47,350 nucleotides of DNA from a virus. Each line of letters starts with the position of its first letter. Within the stretch, counting starts at the first letter, position 1. A program made the position numbers and the translations under genes. The notes below the pieces were generated by a model. It did not search any database. It saw only the letters and a program-made list of their open reading frames with translations, and was not told the DNA's origin. Positions 20,771 to 27,214 of the stretch are shown one piece after another. The DNA lies in IMG/VR virus record IMGVR_UViG_3300036845_000499, positions 1 to 47,350 of that record. One strand, given 5' to 3'.

Positions 20771-20969
20771 GACCATTCCTTTTGCGGTAGATGACGCGCA
20801 CTTCTTTGACCAAGTCTAAAAACTCAAGCACCTCATCGTTGGGCGGCCGTTCCCCACTCAGGATCAAGCTGATGAATGGTTCGCTCACCCCGAGACGGCG
20901 GGCGAGCGCGGCCTGAGTAAGACTTTCTTTCTTGAGCCGCTTGCGCAACTGAACGATTGGATTCAACAT
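20763..20969 (-). CDS. XRE/Cro-family helix-turn-helix regulator, 68 aa
   Basis: This is a small DNA-binding regulator. The HTH is clear (LTQAALARRLGVSEPFISLI) with the usual LSGERPPN turn and following helix (DEVLEFLDLVKEVRVI). It is first in the minus-strand island and divergent from the long plus-strand accessory operon. This layout is typical of a switch between two transcription directions. The preceding intergenic region has repeats that could be its operators. Confidence 0.88.
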   Translation of the reverse strand: MLNPIVQLRKRLKKESLTQAALARRLGVSEPFISLILSGERPPNDEVLEFLDLVKEVRVIYRKRNGHG

Positions 20970-21139
20970 TTGTGTAATCTATCACGCTTTACATCTCTTG
21001 CAAAGCTTTACGGATGGTGATAACGTCTCATCCATGGAACCGCGTCCCGCCACAACCCCCGGACTCACCCTTCCGCCAGGATCGACAGTCACGGGGCGCG
21101 ATCGTAGGGCGCGGTTCTTTCTCACCTGGAGATATCGAG
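20970..21139. promoter_or_regulatory. Divergent control region between XRE gene and accessory operon
   Basis: The 170 bases lie between the XRE start and the plus-strand gene at 21140. GCTTTAC occurs twice (near 20987 and 21005), and a weak minus-strand promoter can be read as TTGCAA, 16 bases, TAGATT. I see no clear plus-strand -10. The arrangement fits a regulator that represses its own gene and the divergent operon. No gene is evident in it. Confidence 0.5.
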
Positions 21140-21352
21140 ATGAAGCAGATCAGTCCAGAGTTGGCACAGCGATGGGCCTTCATGCTCTCGGAGATCGATG
21201 CCGAGAAGCGCGCCCGCAAGGATGAGGCCGCGGCCCGCCTGCGGGTCATGCGTCACCAGCAGGCGATCCAGCGCCTGAGCGATGAGATCAAGGAACTGAT
21301 GCAGGCTCCTGCCACGCGCTCGACCGATCTGGTACCGGAGAAATTGTCATGA
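21140..21352 (+). CDS. Charged coiled-coil protein, 70 aa
   Basis: ATG 21140 follows GGAGATATCGAG and heads the long plus-strand accessory operon. The sequence is highly charged and helical (DAEKRARKDEAAARLRVMRH, QQAIQRLSDEIKELMQ). It likely forms a coiled coil. Coupled to the next gene. Function unknown. Confidence 0.75.
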   Translation: MKQISPELAQRWAFMLSEIDAEKRARKDEAAARLRVMRHQQAIQRLSDEIKELMQAPATRSTDLVPEKLS

Positions 21353-21534
21353 CCCCTCCCGACTACGCTACCGTCGAAGGCGACGAAATGTCCTACTGCG
21401 CCCACGGCATCCATTTAACAGTAGACTGCCTGGACTGTGACGTCGCGCTGTCTGACGAGCCCGAGCCACCACGTGGCGACCCGCGCCGTGACTTCGCCGA
21501 CAGCGTCGGCCTGCCGCTGCACGATAAGCTTTAA
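21349..21534 (+). CDS. Cys/His protein, 61 aa
   Basis: The protein contains CAHGIHLTVDCLDC, a compact C-H-C-C set that could bind a metal, followed by an acidic proline-rich region (DEPEPPRGDPRRDF). ATG 21349 overlaps the previous stop. No family recognised. Confidence 0.7.
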   Translation: MTPPDYATVEGDEMSYCAHGIHLTVDCLDCDVALSDEPEPPRGDPRRDFADSVGLPLHDKL

Positions 21535-21544
21535 GGACGCCTCC

Positions 21545-21736
21545 ATGGTCTGGAATCTCAGAAAACCGAACGTGCGCCTGAACGTGCGCTCCACGCGCGA
21601 ATGGGACGCGCGTCCAAAACAAAATCTGATTGCAGGATTGACGCCCATTGCACGCGCTTTCCACCGGGCGCGGCGCAAGCGCGAATGCGCCAAAGTTCCC
21701 GTCGTCCAAAATTCCCTCATCGAAGGAAACACATGA
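21545..21736 (+). CDS. Basic hypothetical protein, 63 aa
   Basis: The product (MVWNLRKPNVRLNVRSTREW) is strongly basic, with an Arg-rich helix (IARAFHRARRKRECAK). It could bind nucleic acid. It is coupled to a secreted protein downstream. Start is ATG 21545. No domain recognised. Confidence 0.65.
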   Translation: MVWNLRKPNVRLNVRSTREWDARPKQNLIAGLTPIARAFHRARRKRECAKVPVVQNSLIEGNT

Positions 21737-22110
21737 AATCCCTCATCGCCTTTGCCTGCTCGTTCATCTTTCTGGCCAACGCCCACGCCGAAGCCATCAC
21801 CCTGAGCCCCGAACCCTGCACGGCAACGAGAATCTGCTTCAACGTTCCGAACGATGCCGGCGTGAGCGTCGACTACATCAGCGACGCGACTCAGTACGGG
21901 CGCCTGGTGGTGAGTTTGAACGGCGATATCTACGACTCCGGTCTGTGGACATATCCGTCTCTCAACAACTCGCCGCTCTATGACGCCAAAGGCGCTGTCA
22001 TCTACGTCACGCTCGCGATATCGGAAGTGCATAAGCCGTGCGTGCGCTCCGGTCGAGCAACTGTTTGTCCGGTAGTCATCACGCTCACGAGCGGCAGCAT
22101 TCAACGGTAG
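21733..22110 (+). CDS. Secreted (periplasmic) protein with signal peptide, 125 aa
   Basis: ATG 21733 overlaps the upstream stop. A typical Sec signal peptide is present: MKSLIAFACSFIFLANAHAE with AHA just before the cut. Mature protein has four cysteines in two spaced pairs (CTATRIC, CVRSGRATVC), which could form disulphides in the periplasm, and long strand-rich stretches (GRLVVSLNGDIYDSGLW, VIYVTLAISE). Secreted early proteins are uncommon in accessory phage regions. One use could be superinfection exclusion or host envelope change; this is inference. Confidence 0.8.
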   Translation: MKSLIAFACSFIFLANAHAEAITLSPEPCTATRICFNVPNDAGVSVDYISDATQYGRLVVSLNGDIYDSGLWTYPSLNNSPLYDAKGAVIYVTLAISEVHKPCVRSGRATVCPVVITLTSGSIQR

Positions 22111-22160
22111 AGGCGGTGATGGCCGAACGTGTCGTACGACTACAACAAAAGGTAACTTGA

Positions 22161-22364
22161 ATGAGCAAACAGACGACCGTGATCCACAAGCAATGCCAGT
22201 CGCGCGACGCCTGCCTGCGTGACGCCACCATCGGTGTTTATCGCTGGGAGCACGGCGAGACGGACGTGAACCTCAATCGGCCGTTGTGGGTCTTCTGCGG
22301 CCAACACAAGCCGCGGCTGCATCGTGGGCAGAACCTGCGCAACGTCAAACTGAGGATGTCATGA
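22161..22364 (+). CDS. Cys/His small protein, 67 aa
   Basis: Cysteines at KQCQSRDACLRD, and CGQHKPRLHRG near the C-terminus, give a C-C...C-x-x-H set like phage zinc-binding microproteins. The middle is strand-like (TIGVYRWEHGETDVNL). The start at ATG 22161 follows AAAGGTAACTTGA. No family recognised. Confidence 0.7.
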   Translation: MSKQTTVIHKQCQSRDACLRDATIGVYRWEHGETDVNLNRPLWVFCGQHKPRLHRGQNLRNVKLRMS

Positions 22365-22537
22365 GCGAAGAAGAACAGACCCTGCTGCTGATTCGCGGAA
22401 CGATCGCGGGTATGTCCGAGGACGATCAAATCCAAGTAAAGTGCATCGCGACGACCTTGCGCAATATCCTCAGTCAGGATGCGCGGGCTCCGCTGGCATT
22501 CGCGCTTGTGGGCGCCGAATTGGCGGCTCAGCCATGA
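22361..22537 (+). CDS. Helical protein, paralogue of 18921-19124, 58 aa
   Basis: ATG 22361 overlaps the upstream stop. The sequence TLLLIRGTIAGMSEDDQIQV, then CIATTLRNILSQDARAPLAF, matches the minus-strand protein at 18921 in pattern and length. Function unknown. The pair suggests an old duplication with one copy in each regulatory block. Confidence 0.7.
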   Translation: MSEEEQTLLLIRGTIAGMSEDDQIQVKCIATTLRNILSQDARAPLAFALVGAELAAQP

Positions 22538-22836
22538 ATGAGCTTCCGTCCACTGAACAGTGCGACGAACCGACGTTCACGGAGTTGGACTTCATAGCCG
22601 ACCTGCTCTACCAGCGACATGCGCGGGAAGTGCAGAAGTACGCGACGGGCGTGCGCTGGTGGTGCCATCGGCCTGACGGCGACAACGGCCGGGGGCACTG
22701 GAGGCGAGAAGCAGCCGAGGCGTTCCTGGAATGGGCGAAGTCGGAGCGGGAAACGAAAGAAAAGCAGTACGCCAAGACGTATACGCGCAAAGCCTACAGC
22801 GATCCCAAGGGCGGACCGGAGTACGACGCGCCATGA
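22534..22836 (+). CDS. Hypothetical protein, 100 aa
   Basis: ATG 22534 overlaps the upstream stop. The N-terminal part is acidic and helical (TELDFIADLLYQRHAREVQK); the middle has WWCHRPDGDNGRGHW, and the C-terminus is a charged helix (EAFLEWAKSERETKEKQYAK). No family recognised. Confidence 0.7.
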   Translation: MNELPSTEQCDEPTFTELDFIADLLYQRHAREVQKYATGVRWWCHRPDGDNGRGHWRREAAEAFLEWAKSERETKEKQYAKTYTRKAYSDPKGGPEYDAP

Positions 22837-23090
22837 CCGAAGCTAACCGGACCGAAGACCAGACAAGCGCTCCGCCGAGAGAGTCCTTGACCGAAGCGGC
22901 TCTCGACATGTGGCGAATCCTCGACGAGCTCGAAGGTGCCTTCGATAAGGAAATCTACCCGGAACAGCTCAAGGAGGATTTCGACGCGCCTGACGATCGC
23001 GAGTACAGCGTGACCATCACCGCGAAGCAATGGCGTGCGCTGAGCCGGGCGGTGGAGAAGGCCGAACACCGGCGTGGAGTGAAGCGATGA
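22833..23090 (+). CDS. Acidic helical protein, 85 aa
   Basis: ATG 22833 overlaps the upstream stop. The product has a long acidic region (DELEGAFDKEIYPEQLKEDF), then strands (EYSVTITAKQWRALSRAVEK) and a basic end. Function unknown. It could be a host-factor mimic but no match is seen. Confidence 0.65.
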   Translation: MTEANRTEDQTSAPPRESLTEAALDMWRILDELEGAFDKEIYPEQLKEDFDAPDDREYSVTITAKQWRALSRAVEKAEHRRGVKR

Positions 23091-23386
23091 CTGCAGAAAC
23101 GGTTGTTCCCCCGATGGGTGGCCTCGCGGTGATGGCATGGAAGCTCGCGTGCTACCGCGCGTACGGCGAGGACGGGTATCTGCCTATCGCCTTCCTGAAG
23201 TCACGGGCGCACGTTTTAGGCCAGATCCGCGTGGAGTGTGCCAACGATTGGTACTGGGACATTGTCGCATACGTTGAAAGCGGGCATCAGTGGCAGGCAG
23301 AAAAGGAGTTCGCGAGTTGCAGTCGCTGCCATAACACCAAGGCTATGCGTGACTTCAAACGCGGAGAATATCACCGTGGCTACTAA
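23087..23386 (+). CDS. Hypothetical protein with C-terminal CxxC, 99 aa
   Basis: ATG 23087 overlaps the previous stop. The fold looks alpha/beta with Trp/Tyr-rich parts (ANDWYWDIVAYVESGHQWQA). The C-terminus carries CSRCHNTKAMRDFKRG, a zinc knuckle. The next gene's GTG lies within its last codons. No family recognised. Confidence 0.7.
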   Translation: MTAETVVPPMGGLAVMAWKLACYRAYGEDGYLPIAFLKSRAHVLGQIRVECANDWYWDIVAYVESGHQWQAEKEFASCSRCHNTKAMRDFKRGEYHRGY

Positions 23387-23741
23387 CCGGACATCGGAAC
23401 AGCGGACCTCGACTGGCTGGAAGCTGAAGCGGACTGCCCAGTGCATCAAGTGCCCGTGGCGAGTTGAGACCGACCCGCGCGAGATCCCCAATGGCTACGA
23501 CGTGGAGAAGCACCGCGCCCTTGAGCGCACGATAGCGAAGCCCTCCGACGGTCTTTTCGGTCCCGCAAACGTGATGGCGTGTCATGAGGCCCACGACGCG
23601 CACTGCATCGGTTGGCTGGTCAACCAGCTGGGGACGGGCAACAACATCGGGATGCGCATTCGCATGATGAGTTGCGCGAATGCAGACAAGATCCGCCTGC
23701 GCGGTAAACAACACGAACGATTCGAGGACACGCTTCCATGA
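23376..23741 (+). CDS. DUF6283-like Cys/His protein, 121 aa
   Basis: GTG 23376 lies ten bases inside the previous gene and follows GGAGA. The conserved pattern CIKCPWRVETDPREIPNGYD, then H-x-x-L, VMACHEAHDAHCIGWLVN and a final R-rich stretch resembles the DUF6283 family, whose four Cys/His probably bind zinc. Its activity is not known. The resemblance is from memory of the pattern. Confidence 0.6.
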   Translation: MATNRTSEQRTSTGWKLKRTAQCIKCPWRVETDPREIPNGYDVEKHRALERTIAKPSDGLFGPANVMACHEAHDAHCIGWLVNQLGTGNNIGMRIRMMSCANADKIRLRGKQHERFEDTLP

Positions 23742-24052
23742 CCAAGGATCTTGGCTACGTTCGGCGCTATTACGGCGTGCCTGCACAGATCGGTCGGTGC
23801 GTCACAGTGGGTGGCCGCCCCGGCATCATCACCGCAGATCGCGGGGGCTACATCGGTGTCACATTCGATGACGAAAAGCCGACCATGATCCGCCCCTGCC
23901 ATCCGACCAGTCAGGTCGCCTATGGCGAGATGGGCACGCCACGACGTTTGACGCGCTCACAGCGCAGGTACCTCGACTACTTGGAGGTGGCTGATGTGTA
24001 TGAAAACTTTCGGCACTACCTCCGAGAGCATGGATCACGGGTGAGCATATGA
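23738..24052 (+). CDS. Phage hypothetical protein with KOW-like loop, 104 aa
   Basis: ATG 23738 overlaps the upstream stop. The segment IGRCVTVGGRPGIITADRGG, then YIGVTFDDEKP, fits a small KOW/SH3-like barrel seen in phage proteins. The C-terminal part is a helix with basic residues (RRLTRSQRRYLDYLEVADVY). It may bind nucleic acid or ribosome-related partners; not shown. Confidence 0.65.
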   Translation: MTKDLGYVRRYYGVPAQIGRCVTVGGRPGIITADRGGYIGVTFDDEKPTMIRPCHPTSQVAYGEMGTPRRLTRSQRRYLDYLEVADVYENFRHYLREHGSRVSI

Positions 24053-24690
24053 AATCTGAGGTCGTTTCCTCAAAGACGGTGACGGAAGATTTCCCTCGTC
24101 GTGCTGCCGAACTACTGGAGTACATCGAGAACGGCATGACTTACGGGCTGGGAGCCATATCGTTGGCAACTATCAAAATGGCGCTCCAGAAATGCATCGC
24201 TGACGAGACGACAACACCTCATCTGCTTGATCAGTTCACAGCAGCTCTCACGGCTGACCCGGACCTCGCGTGGTCTTGGCACTGCAATATCGCCATGCCG
24301 ATCATGGATCGGATGCATTGCTCGCACACTGCAGCCAACGAAGCGGCCGTAGACTTGATGCGACACCTGTTCCACATCGACATCAAATCGAACTCGTGCT
24401 GGGCGATCACTGTACGACCGGAGGAACCGACGCCACCTCGGATTAAACCGGGAGATCGCGTGCGAAACTCTGAGACAGGTTCGGCCGGCGTCGTCATGAC
24501 CATCGGCTCGGAGCGCGCACAGGTTCAATACGACGATGGCCGGATACGGGAGCCTCCACTGAGGGTGTTGCTACCGGAGAAAGCCAGCGGTGAGTATCAA
24601 ACCTATCCGGGCGAGCCCATCACGGGGATCTACGAGGCTGGGGTGGCGATCGTCAGGCTCGGCAAAGACGACGAAGCGACGGGAGAATAG
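24049..24690 (+). CDS. Hypothetical protein with C-terminal KOW/Tudor-like domain, 213 aa
   Basis: ATG 24049 overlaps the previous stop. The N-terminal two thirds are helical (AISLATIKMALQKCIADE, NEAAVDLMRHLFHID). The C-terminal part has a KOW-like barrel (KPGDRVRNSETGSAGVVMTI, RAQVQYDDGRIREPPL) similar to the neighbouring 104-residue protein. It may contact nucleic acid. No named family. Confidence 0.7.
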   Translation: MKSEVVSSKTVTEDFPRRAAELLEYIENGMTYGLGAISLATIKMALQKCIADETTTPHLLDQFTAALTADPDLAWSWHCNIAMPIMDRMHCSHTAANEAAVDLMRHLFHIDIKSNSCWAITVRPEEPTPPRIKPGDRVRNSETGSAGVVMTIGSERAQVQYDDGRIREPPLRVLLPEKASGEYQTYPGEPITGIYEAGVAIVRLGKDDEATGE

Positions 24691-24693
24691 AGC

Positions 24694-24885
24694 ATGCGAT
24701 TCGTCTGGTCACTGACACTGTATGAGATGGCGAAGGGCTTCCGCGTCGTCATCAAAGGCGATGGCCGCACCGTCGAGGGCAATGGCCGCACGGCGCAAGA
24801 GGCTCATCGGGCGGCTGAATGCAAACTCGTGGTGAAGCCGTGGGTATGCGCAGAGCAACCGGAGAACGGGCCCGGTGATGTATGA
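24694..24885 (+). CDS. Small hypothetical protein, 63 aa
   Basis: ATG 24694 has GGGAGA upstream. The sequence (MRFVWSLTLYEMAKGFRVVI) is strand-rich, followed by GDGRTVEGNGRTAQEAHRAA and a strand-like end with one Cys. It resembles a double-stranded beta unit with a helix. No family recognised. Its stop overlaps the next ATG. Confidence 0.65.
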   Translation: MRFVWSLTLYEMAKGFRVVIKGDGRTVEGNGRTAQEAHRAAECKLVVKPWVCAEQPENGPGDV

Positions 24886-25049
24886 AAAGTCTGCTGGTCC
24901 CTTGGTTGTACGCGCAGTCGCGTACCGGAGGCGGACATACGATCGGGTTACACGTGAGTCGATTTTACGATGGCACGTACAGAATCGAACTGGGGTTCTG
25001 GTGGTACTCGCTAATTTGGCTGACGAATGAACCGGAAGAAGACAAGTGA
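24882..25049 (+). CDS. 55-residue hypothetical protein
   Basis: ATG 24882 overlaps the upstream stop (ATGA). The product (MKSLLVPWLYAQSRTGGGHT...) is aromatic and strand-rich, with FWWYSLIWL near the end and an acidic tail (NEPEEDK). It may associate with membranes or be a compact beta protein. Short, but well supported by the overlap and complete reading frame. Confidence 0.65.
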   Translation: MKSLLVPWLYAQSRTGGGHTIGLHVSRFYDGTYRIELGFWWYSLIWLTNEPEEDK

Positions 25050-25056
25050 GCGAGAC

Positions 25057-25431
25057 ATGAACTATCCAAAAGAAGTACTCGAAGCGCTACAGCGCGACCA
25101 AGGCATCACGTTCCGTGGAAAGCACAACACTGATGCCCGATTCTGCTACGGCGCGACCTGCACGTGGTTCGGGTCGATCCATGAAACCAAATCGACGCCG
25201 GGTCCCCATGGAGGCATCCCCTGCTGCCCGCTCTGTGGCGGCGTGCTCTATGAATTGCCCGACGAGGGCGAATGGTGGGGCGGCATCGACGCCTACGAGA
25301 AGGAGGGACATCCCGACTACCGCGCGATGTGGGAATGGCAGCGCGGGCAGAAGAAGTGCTTCTCATCGCGCAACGGCATTGATGTGTTGGTCGCGGCGTA
25401 TCAATCTGCCGTGGGCAAGACAGCGCCATGA
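25057..25431 (+). CDS. Zinc-ribbon-containing hypothetical protein, 124 aa
   Basis: I choose ATG 25057 (MNYPKEVLEALQRDQ); ATG 25027 would overlap the upstream gene by 23 bases. The protein has CYGATCTWFGSI and CCPLCGGVLYELP, together a likely zinc site, and a helical C-terminal part. Such proteins are common in phages of proteobacteria but have no known function. Confidence 0.75.
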   Translation: MNYPKEVLEALQRDQGITFRGKHNTDARFCYGATCTWFGSIHETKSTPGPHGGIPCCPLCGGVLYELPDEGEWWGGIDAYEKEGHPDYRAMWEWQRGQKKCFSSRNGIDVLVAAYQSAVGKTAP

Positions 25432-25667
25432 TCAAGTATCTCTTCAGTGGCCATCTGACGCCTCGCCCAAAGGGCACGGAGCGAGCCATGTGCCAATTAA
25501 GCGGGGAGGTTTACTTAGCGACCGACGTGCAAGCTGAACTACGCGAGCGCGAGATGAACTACGGACGGGAGCAAGCACGCCTCAATGGCATCATTTCCAA
25601 ACACTTGGACACGATCAAGCGTTTGAGAAATCGACTCGCTGAACAGCACGGAGCGGAGCATGACTGA
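25428..25667 (+). CDS. Hypothetical protein with coiled-coil tail, 79 aa
   Basis: ATG 25428 overlaps the upstream stop. The N-terminal half has mixed structure (MIKYLFSGHLTPRPKGTERA); the C-terminal half is a charged coiled coil (NGIISKHLDTIKRLRNRLAE). It ends a few bases into the two-frame methyltransferase remnant. No family recognised. Confidence 0.7.
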   Translation: MIKYLFSGHLTPRPKGTERAMCQLSGEVYLATDVQAELREREMNYGREQARLNGIISKHLDTIKRLRNRLAEQHGAEHD

Positions 25668-26085
25668 TAGCGCCGGCTACAAACGGCGGATGATCTTTGG
25701 CCGGAAATGCGGCGAATCGTGGCAGAGGCAGCTCCCCGGTACGTATTTGCCGAGAACGTCTCGCGAGAGGCTATCGACGCCGCGGCGGACGACCTCGATG
25801 CGATGGGCTACCAAACCCGGTGCATTGCCCTTGCCGCGAAAGACTTGGGTGGTGACCACATTCGGAAGCGCTATTGGTTACGTGCACACGCCGACACGGA
25901 AATCGAACTACACGGCTCCGTCGATGCAGAAATGGAACAGTTGCAGAGCCTTCACGGAGGTCCTTGGCGAACCGACCCCCGAGATCCACGAATGGTTGAT
26001 GGATTGGCCCATCGGGTGGAGCGCCTTGAAGCCACTGGAGACGGGCAGGTTCCAATCGTGGCTGCAACAGCATGGCGCCTCCTAA
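25660..26085 (+). CDS. Frame A of a two-frame methyltransferase-like region, 141 aa
   Basis: ATG 25660 is coupled to the previous gene and preceded by CGGAGCGGAG. The first half is Arg/Thr/Pro-rich and looks like an alternative frame. The second half (YVHTPTRKSNYTAPSMQKWN ... EWLMDWPIGWSALKPLETGR) matches the C-terminal region of phage DNA methyltransferases, with the LM-x-WP-x-GW signature. The same DNA in frame B also encodes methyltransferase-type sequence. I cannot tell which, if either, is the product. See the finding on dual coding. Confidence 0.5.
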   Translation: MTDSAGYKRRMIFGRKCGESWQRQLPGTYLPRTSRERLSTPRRTTSMRWATKPGALPLPRKTWVVTTFGSAIGYVHTPTRKSNYTAPSMQKWNSCRAFTEVLGEPTPEIHEWLMDWPIGWSALKPLETGRFQSWLQQHGAS

Positions 26086-26132
26086 GTTCATCCCCTACAT
26101 CCACACCAGTTACAACCGGAGAATCGAAATGA
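25707..26132 (+). CDS. Frame B: truncated cytosine-5 DNA methyltransferase, 141 aa
   Basis: Frame B (codon phase one base before frame A) reads as the C-terminal half of a Dcm-type enzyme. It has LWPEM at the start (open upstream to a stop at 25668), then the ENV motif (RYVFAENVSR), a motif VIII-like GGDHIRKRYWLRAHAD, and a motif X-like end GDGQVPIVAATAW. The SAM-binding and PC catalytic motifs (I and IV), normally upstream, are absent, so it cannot be active alone. ATG 25707 lacks a good ribosome site. It is probably a remnant or part of a frameshifted product. Confidence 0.55.
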   Translation: MRRIVAEAAPRYVFAENVSREAIDAAADDLDAMGYQTRCIALAAKDLGGDHIRKRYWLRAHADTEIELHGSVDAEMEQLQSLHGGPWRTDPRDPRMVDGLAHRVERLEATGDGQVPIVAATAWRLLSSSPTSTPVTTGESK

Positions 26133-26338
26133 GCGAGTTCAAACTCTACCGCAAGAAGCAGCTTCAGCAGATGCGCCCCTACGTCCCCGGTGAGGACATG
26201 GCGGGGATCTCCGTCAGTGCGCCCGACCAGGCCCTCCCGTCCCTCGACGGCGGCATGATCGCCCAGAGCGCCTCGAATCCAGACGATAAGTGGTACGTCG
26301 CGGCCAAGTTCTTTGCCGACAACTACGAAGCGGCCTAA
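26129..26338 (+). CDS. Conserved phage hypothetical protein, 69 aa
   Basis: ATG 26129 follows GGAGAATCGAA and overlaps the frame B stop. The product (MSEFKLYRKKQLQQMRPYVP) continues GEDMAGISVSAPDQALPSLD, GGMIAQSASNPDDKWYVAAK and FFADNYEA. This pattern (RPYvPGEDm.gIsVs...GGmIA...n..d.WyVa..FF..NYE) is one I recognise from proteins in many phages. Function unknown. Confidence 0.75.
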   Translation: MSEFKLYRKKQLQQMRPYVPGEDMAGISVSAPDQALPSLDGGMIAQSASNPDDKWYVAAKFFADNYEAA

Positions 26339-26363
26339 TCACGGGGTAGTGCGGACGGTCGTA

Positions 26364-26582
26364 ATGTGTAACTGCGTCACCGAATTGGAAAAGAAGCTAG
26401 CTGACACGAACACGGCTTTGGATCTGGCATTCCTTATCAACCCCAAGACAGGCAGGACGACGGAGAAGTTACAAATCAAGGTTAAGAAGGTCGATAAGAA
26501 AGCGCGCCGTGGGCCGGTCATCATCGTCCCGACATACTGTCCGTTCTGCGGAGTGAAACAAGACAATGGATCAGCAGGTTAA
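26364..26582 (+). CDS. Zinc-binding hypothetical protein, 72 aa
   Basis: The N-terminus MCNCVTELEKKLADTNTALD carries a CxC and a helix; the C-terminus ends CPFCGVKQD. The two half-sites probably form a zinc ribbon, with a basic stretch between (KVKKVDKKARRG). ATG 26364 is close to the upstream stop. Similar phage proteins are annotated only as hypothetical. Confidence 0.75.
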   Translation: MCNCVTELEKKLADTNTALDLAFLINPKTGRTTEKLQIKVKKVDKKARRGPVIIVPTYCPFCGVKQDNGSAG

Positions 26583-26748
26583 AAGCCAGCGGTACTGGGA
26601 GCTGATTCTGGCCGGATACAAACCGGAACAGATACTCACCTGTCCGCGAGGCGATCCTTGCTGGTGTGAACAGGGGCGAGGCTATATGAAGTCAGAGAGT
26701 TGCGGTCTCGGTAGACGTCCGGACAGCGCATCGGAGAGTAAAACGTGA
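26566..26748 (+). CDS. Cys-containing small protein, 60 aa
   Basis: The start lies 17 bases inside the end of the previous gene. The product has a helical N-terminus (VKSQRYWELILAGYKPEQIL) and then CPRGDPCWCEQGRGY with one more Cys. It may bind a metal. The stop overlaps the next GTG. No family recognised. Confidence 0.65.
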   Translation: MDQQVKSQRYWELILAGYKPEQILTCPRGDPCWCEQGRGYMKSESCGLGRRPDSASESKT

Positions 26749-27035
26749 CAATTTGGATCGAGATCAAGGTTGCCGGCGGGTCGCTTATCGAGCATGTCAC
26801 GCAAGAGGCTAGCGAATTGGCAACCCGCTTAGGTATCGCCGTGACCTTCAGGTTTAACGACGTGTCTTGCTGGGCCGAGCCTGACGGCGTTAGTCCAGAA
26901 GTCTTCGCGTGTCGCTGGCGCGCGGCTTTTGATGCGGGCGGCACCTATCCAAGCTGCACCAATCGTGTACTGGCATCGGATAGAACGATGGGGACGCAAA
27001 GTTCATCGGAAACCGTGTCACCGAGTCCAACATGA
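26745..27035 (+). CDS. Hypothetical protein, 96 aa
   Basis: GTG 26745 overlaps the upstream stop. The N-terminal half has alternating strands and helix (MTIWIEIKVAGGSLIEHVTQ, RLGIAVTFRFNDVSCWAE). The C-terminal part is Ser/Thr-rich and flexible. Function unknown. Confidence 0.65.
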   Translation: MTIWIEIKVAGGSLIEHVTQEASELATRLGIAVTFRFNDVSCWAEPDGVSPEVFACRWRAAFDAGGTYPSCTNRVLASDRTMGTQSSSETVSPSPT

Positions 27036-27214
27036 ACGAGCTAATACGCCTATATCTTAGCATCGAACGCACTTTGCTAGCGTTCGTTGAACTGAACTGC
27101 TATTGCGGCGGACGAGGCAAGGTCGATCCGACGGACCATATGGAGTACTGCCCATACTGGCAGGCGCTCGACAGAGCTTCCGACTCCACGGCGGGCCAGC
27201 AGGAGAAGCCGTGA
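27032..27214 (+). CDS. Cys-rich small protein, 60 aa
   Basis: ATG 27032 overlaps the upstream stop. A helix (MNELIRLYLSIERTLLAFVE) is followed by CYCGGRGKVDPTDHMEYCPY, another zinc-type cluster, and a polar tail. It fits the pattern of zinc-binding microproteins in this operon. Confidence 0.7.
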   Translation: MNELIRLYLSIERTLLAFVELNCYCGGRGKVDPTDHMEYCPYWQALDRASDSTAGQQEKP

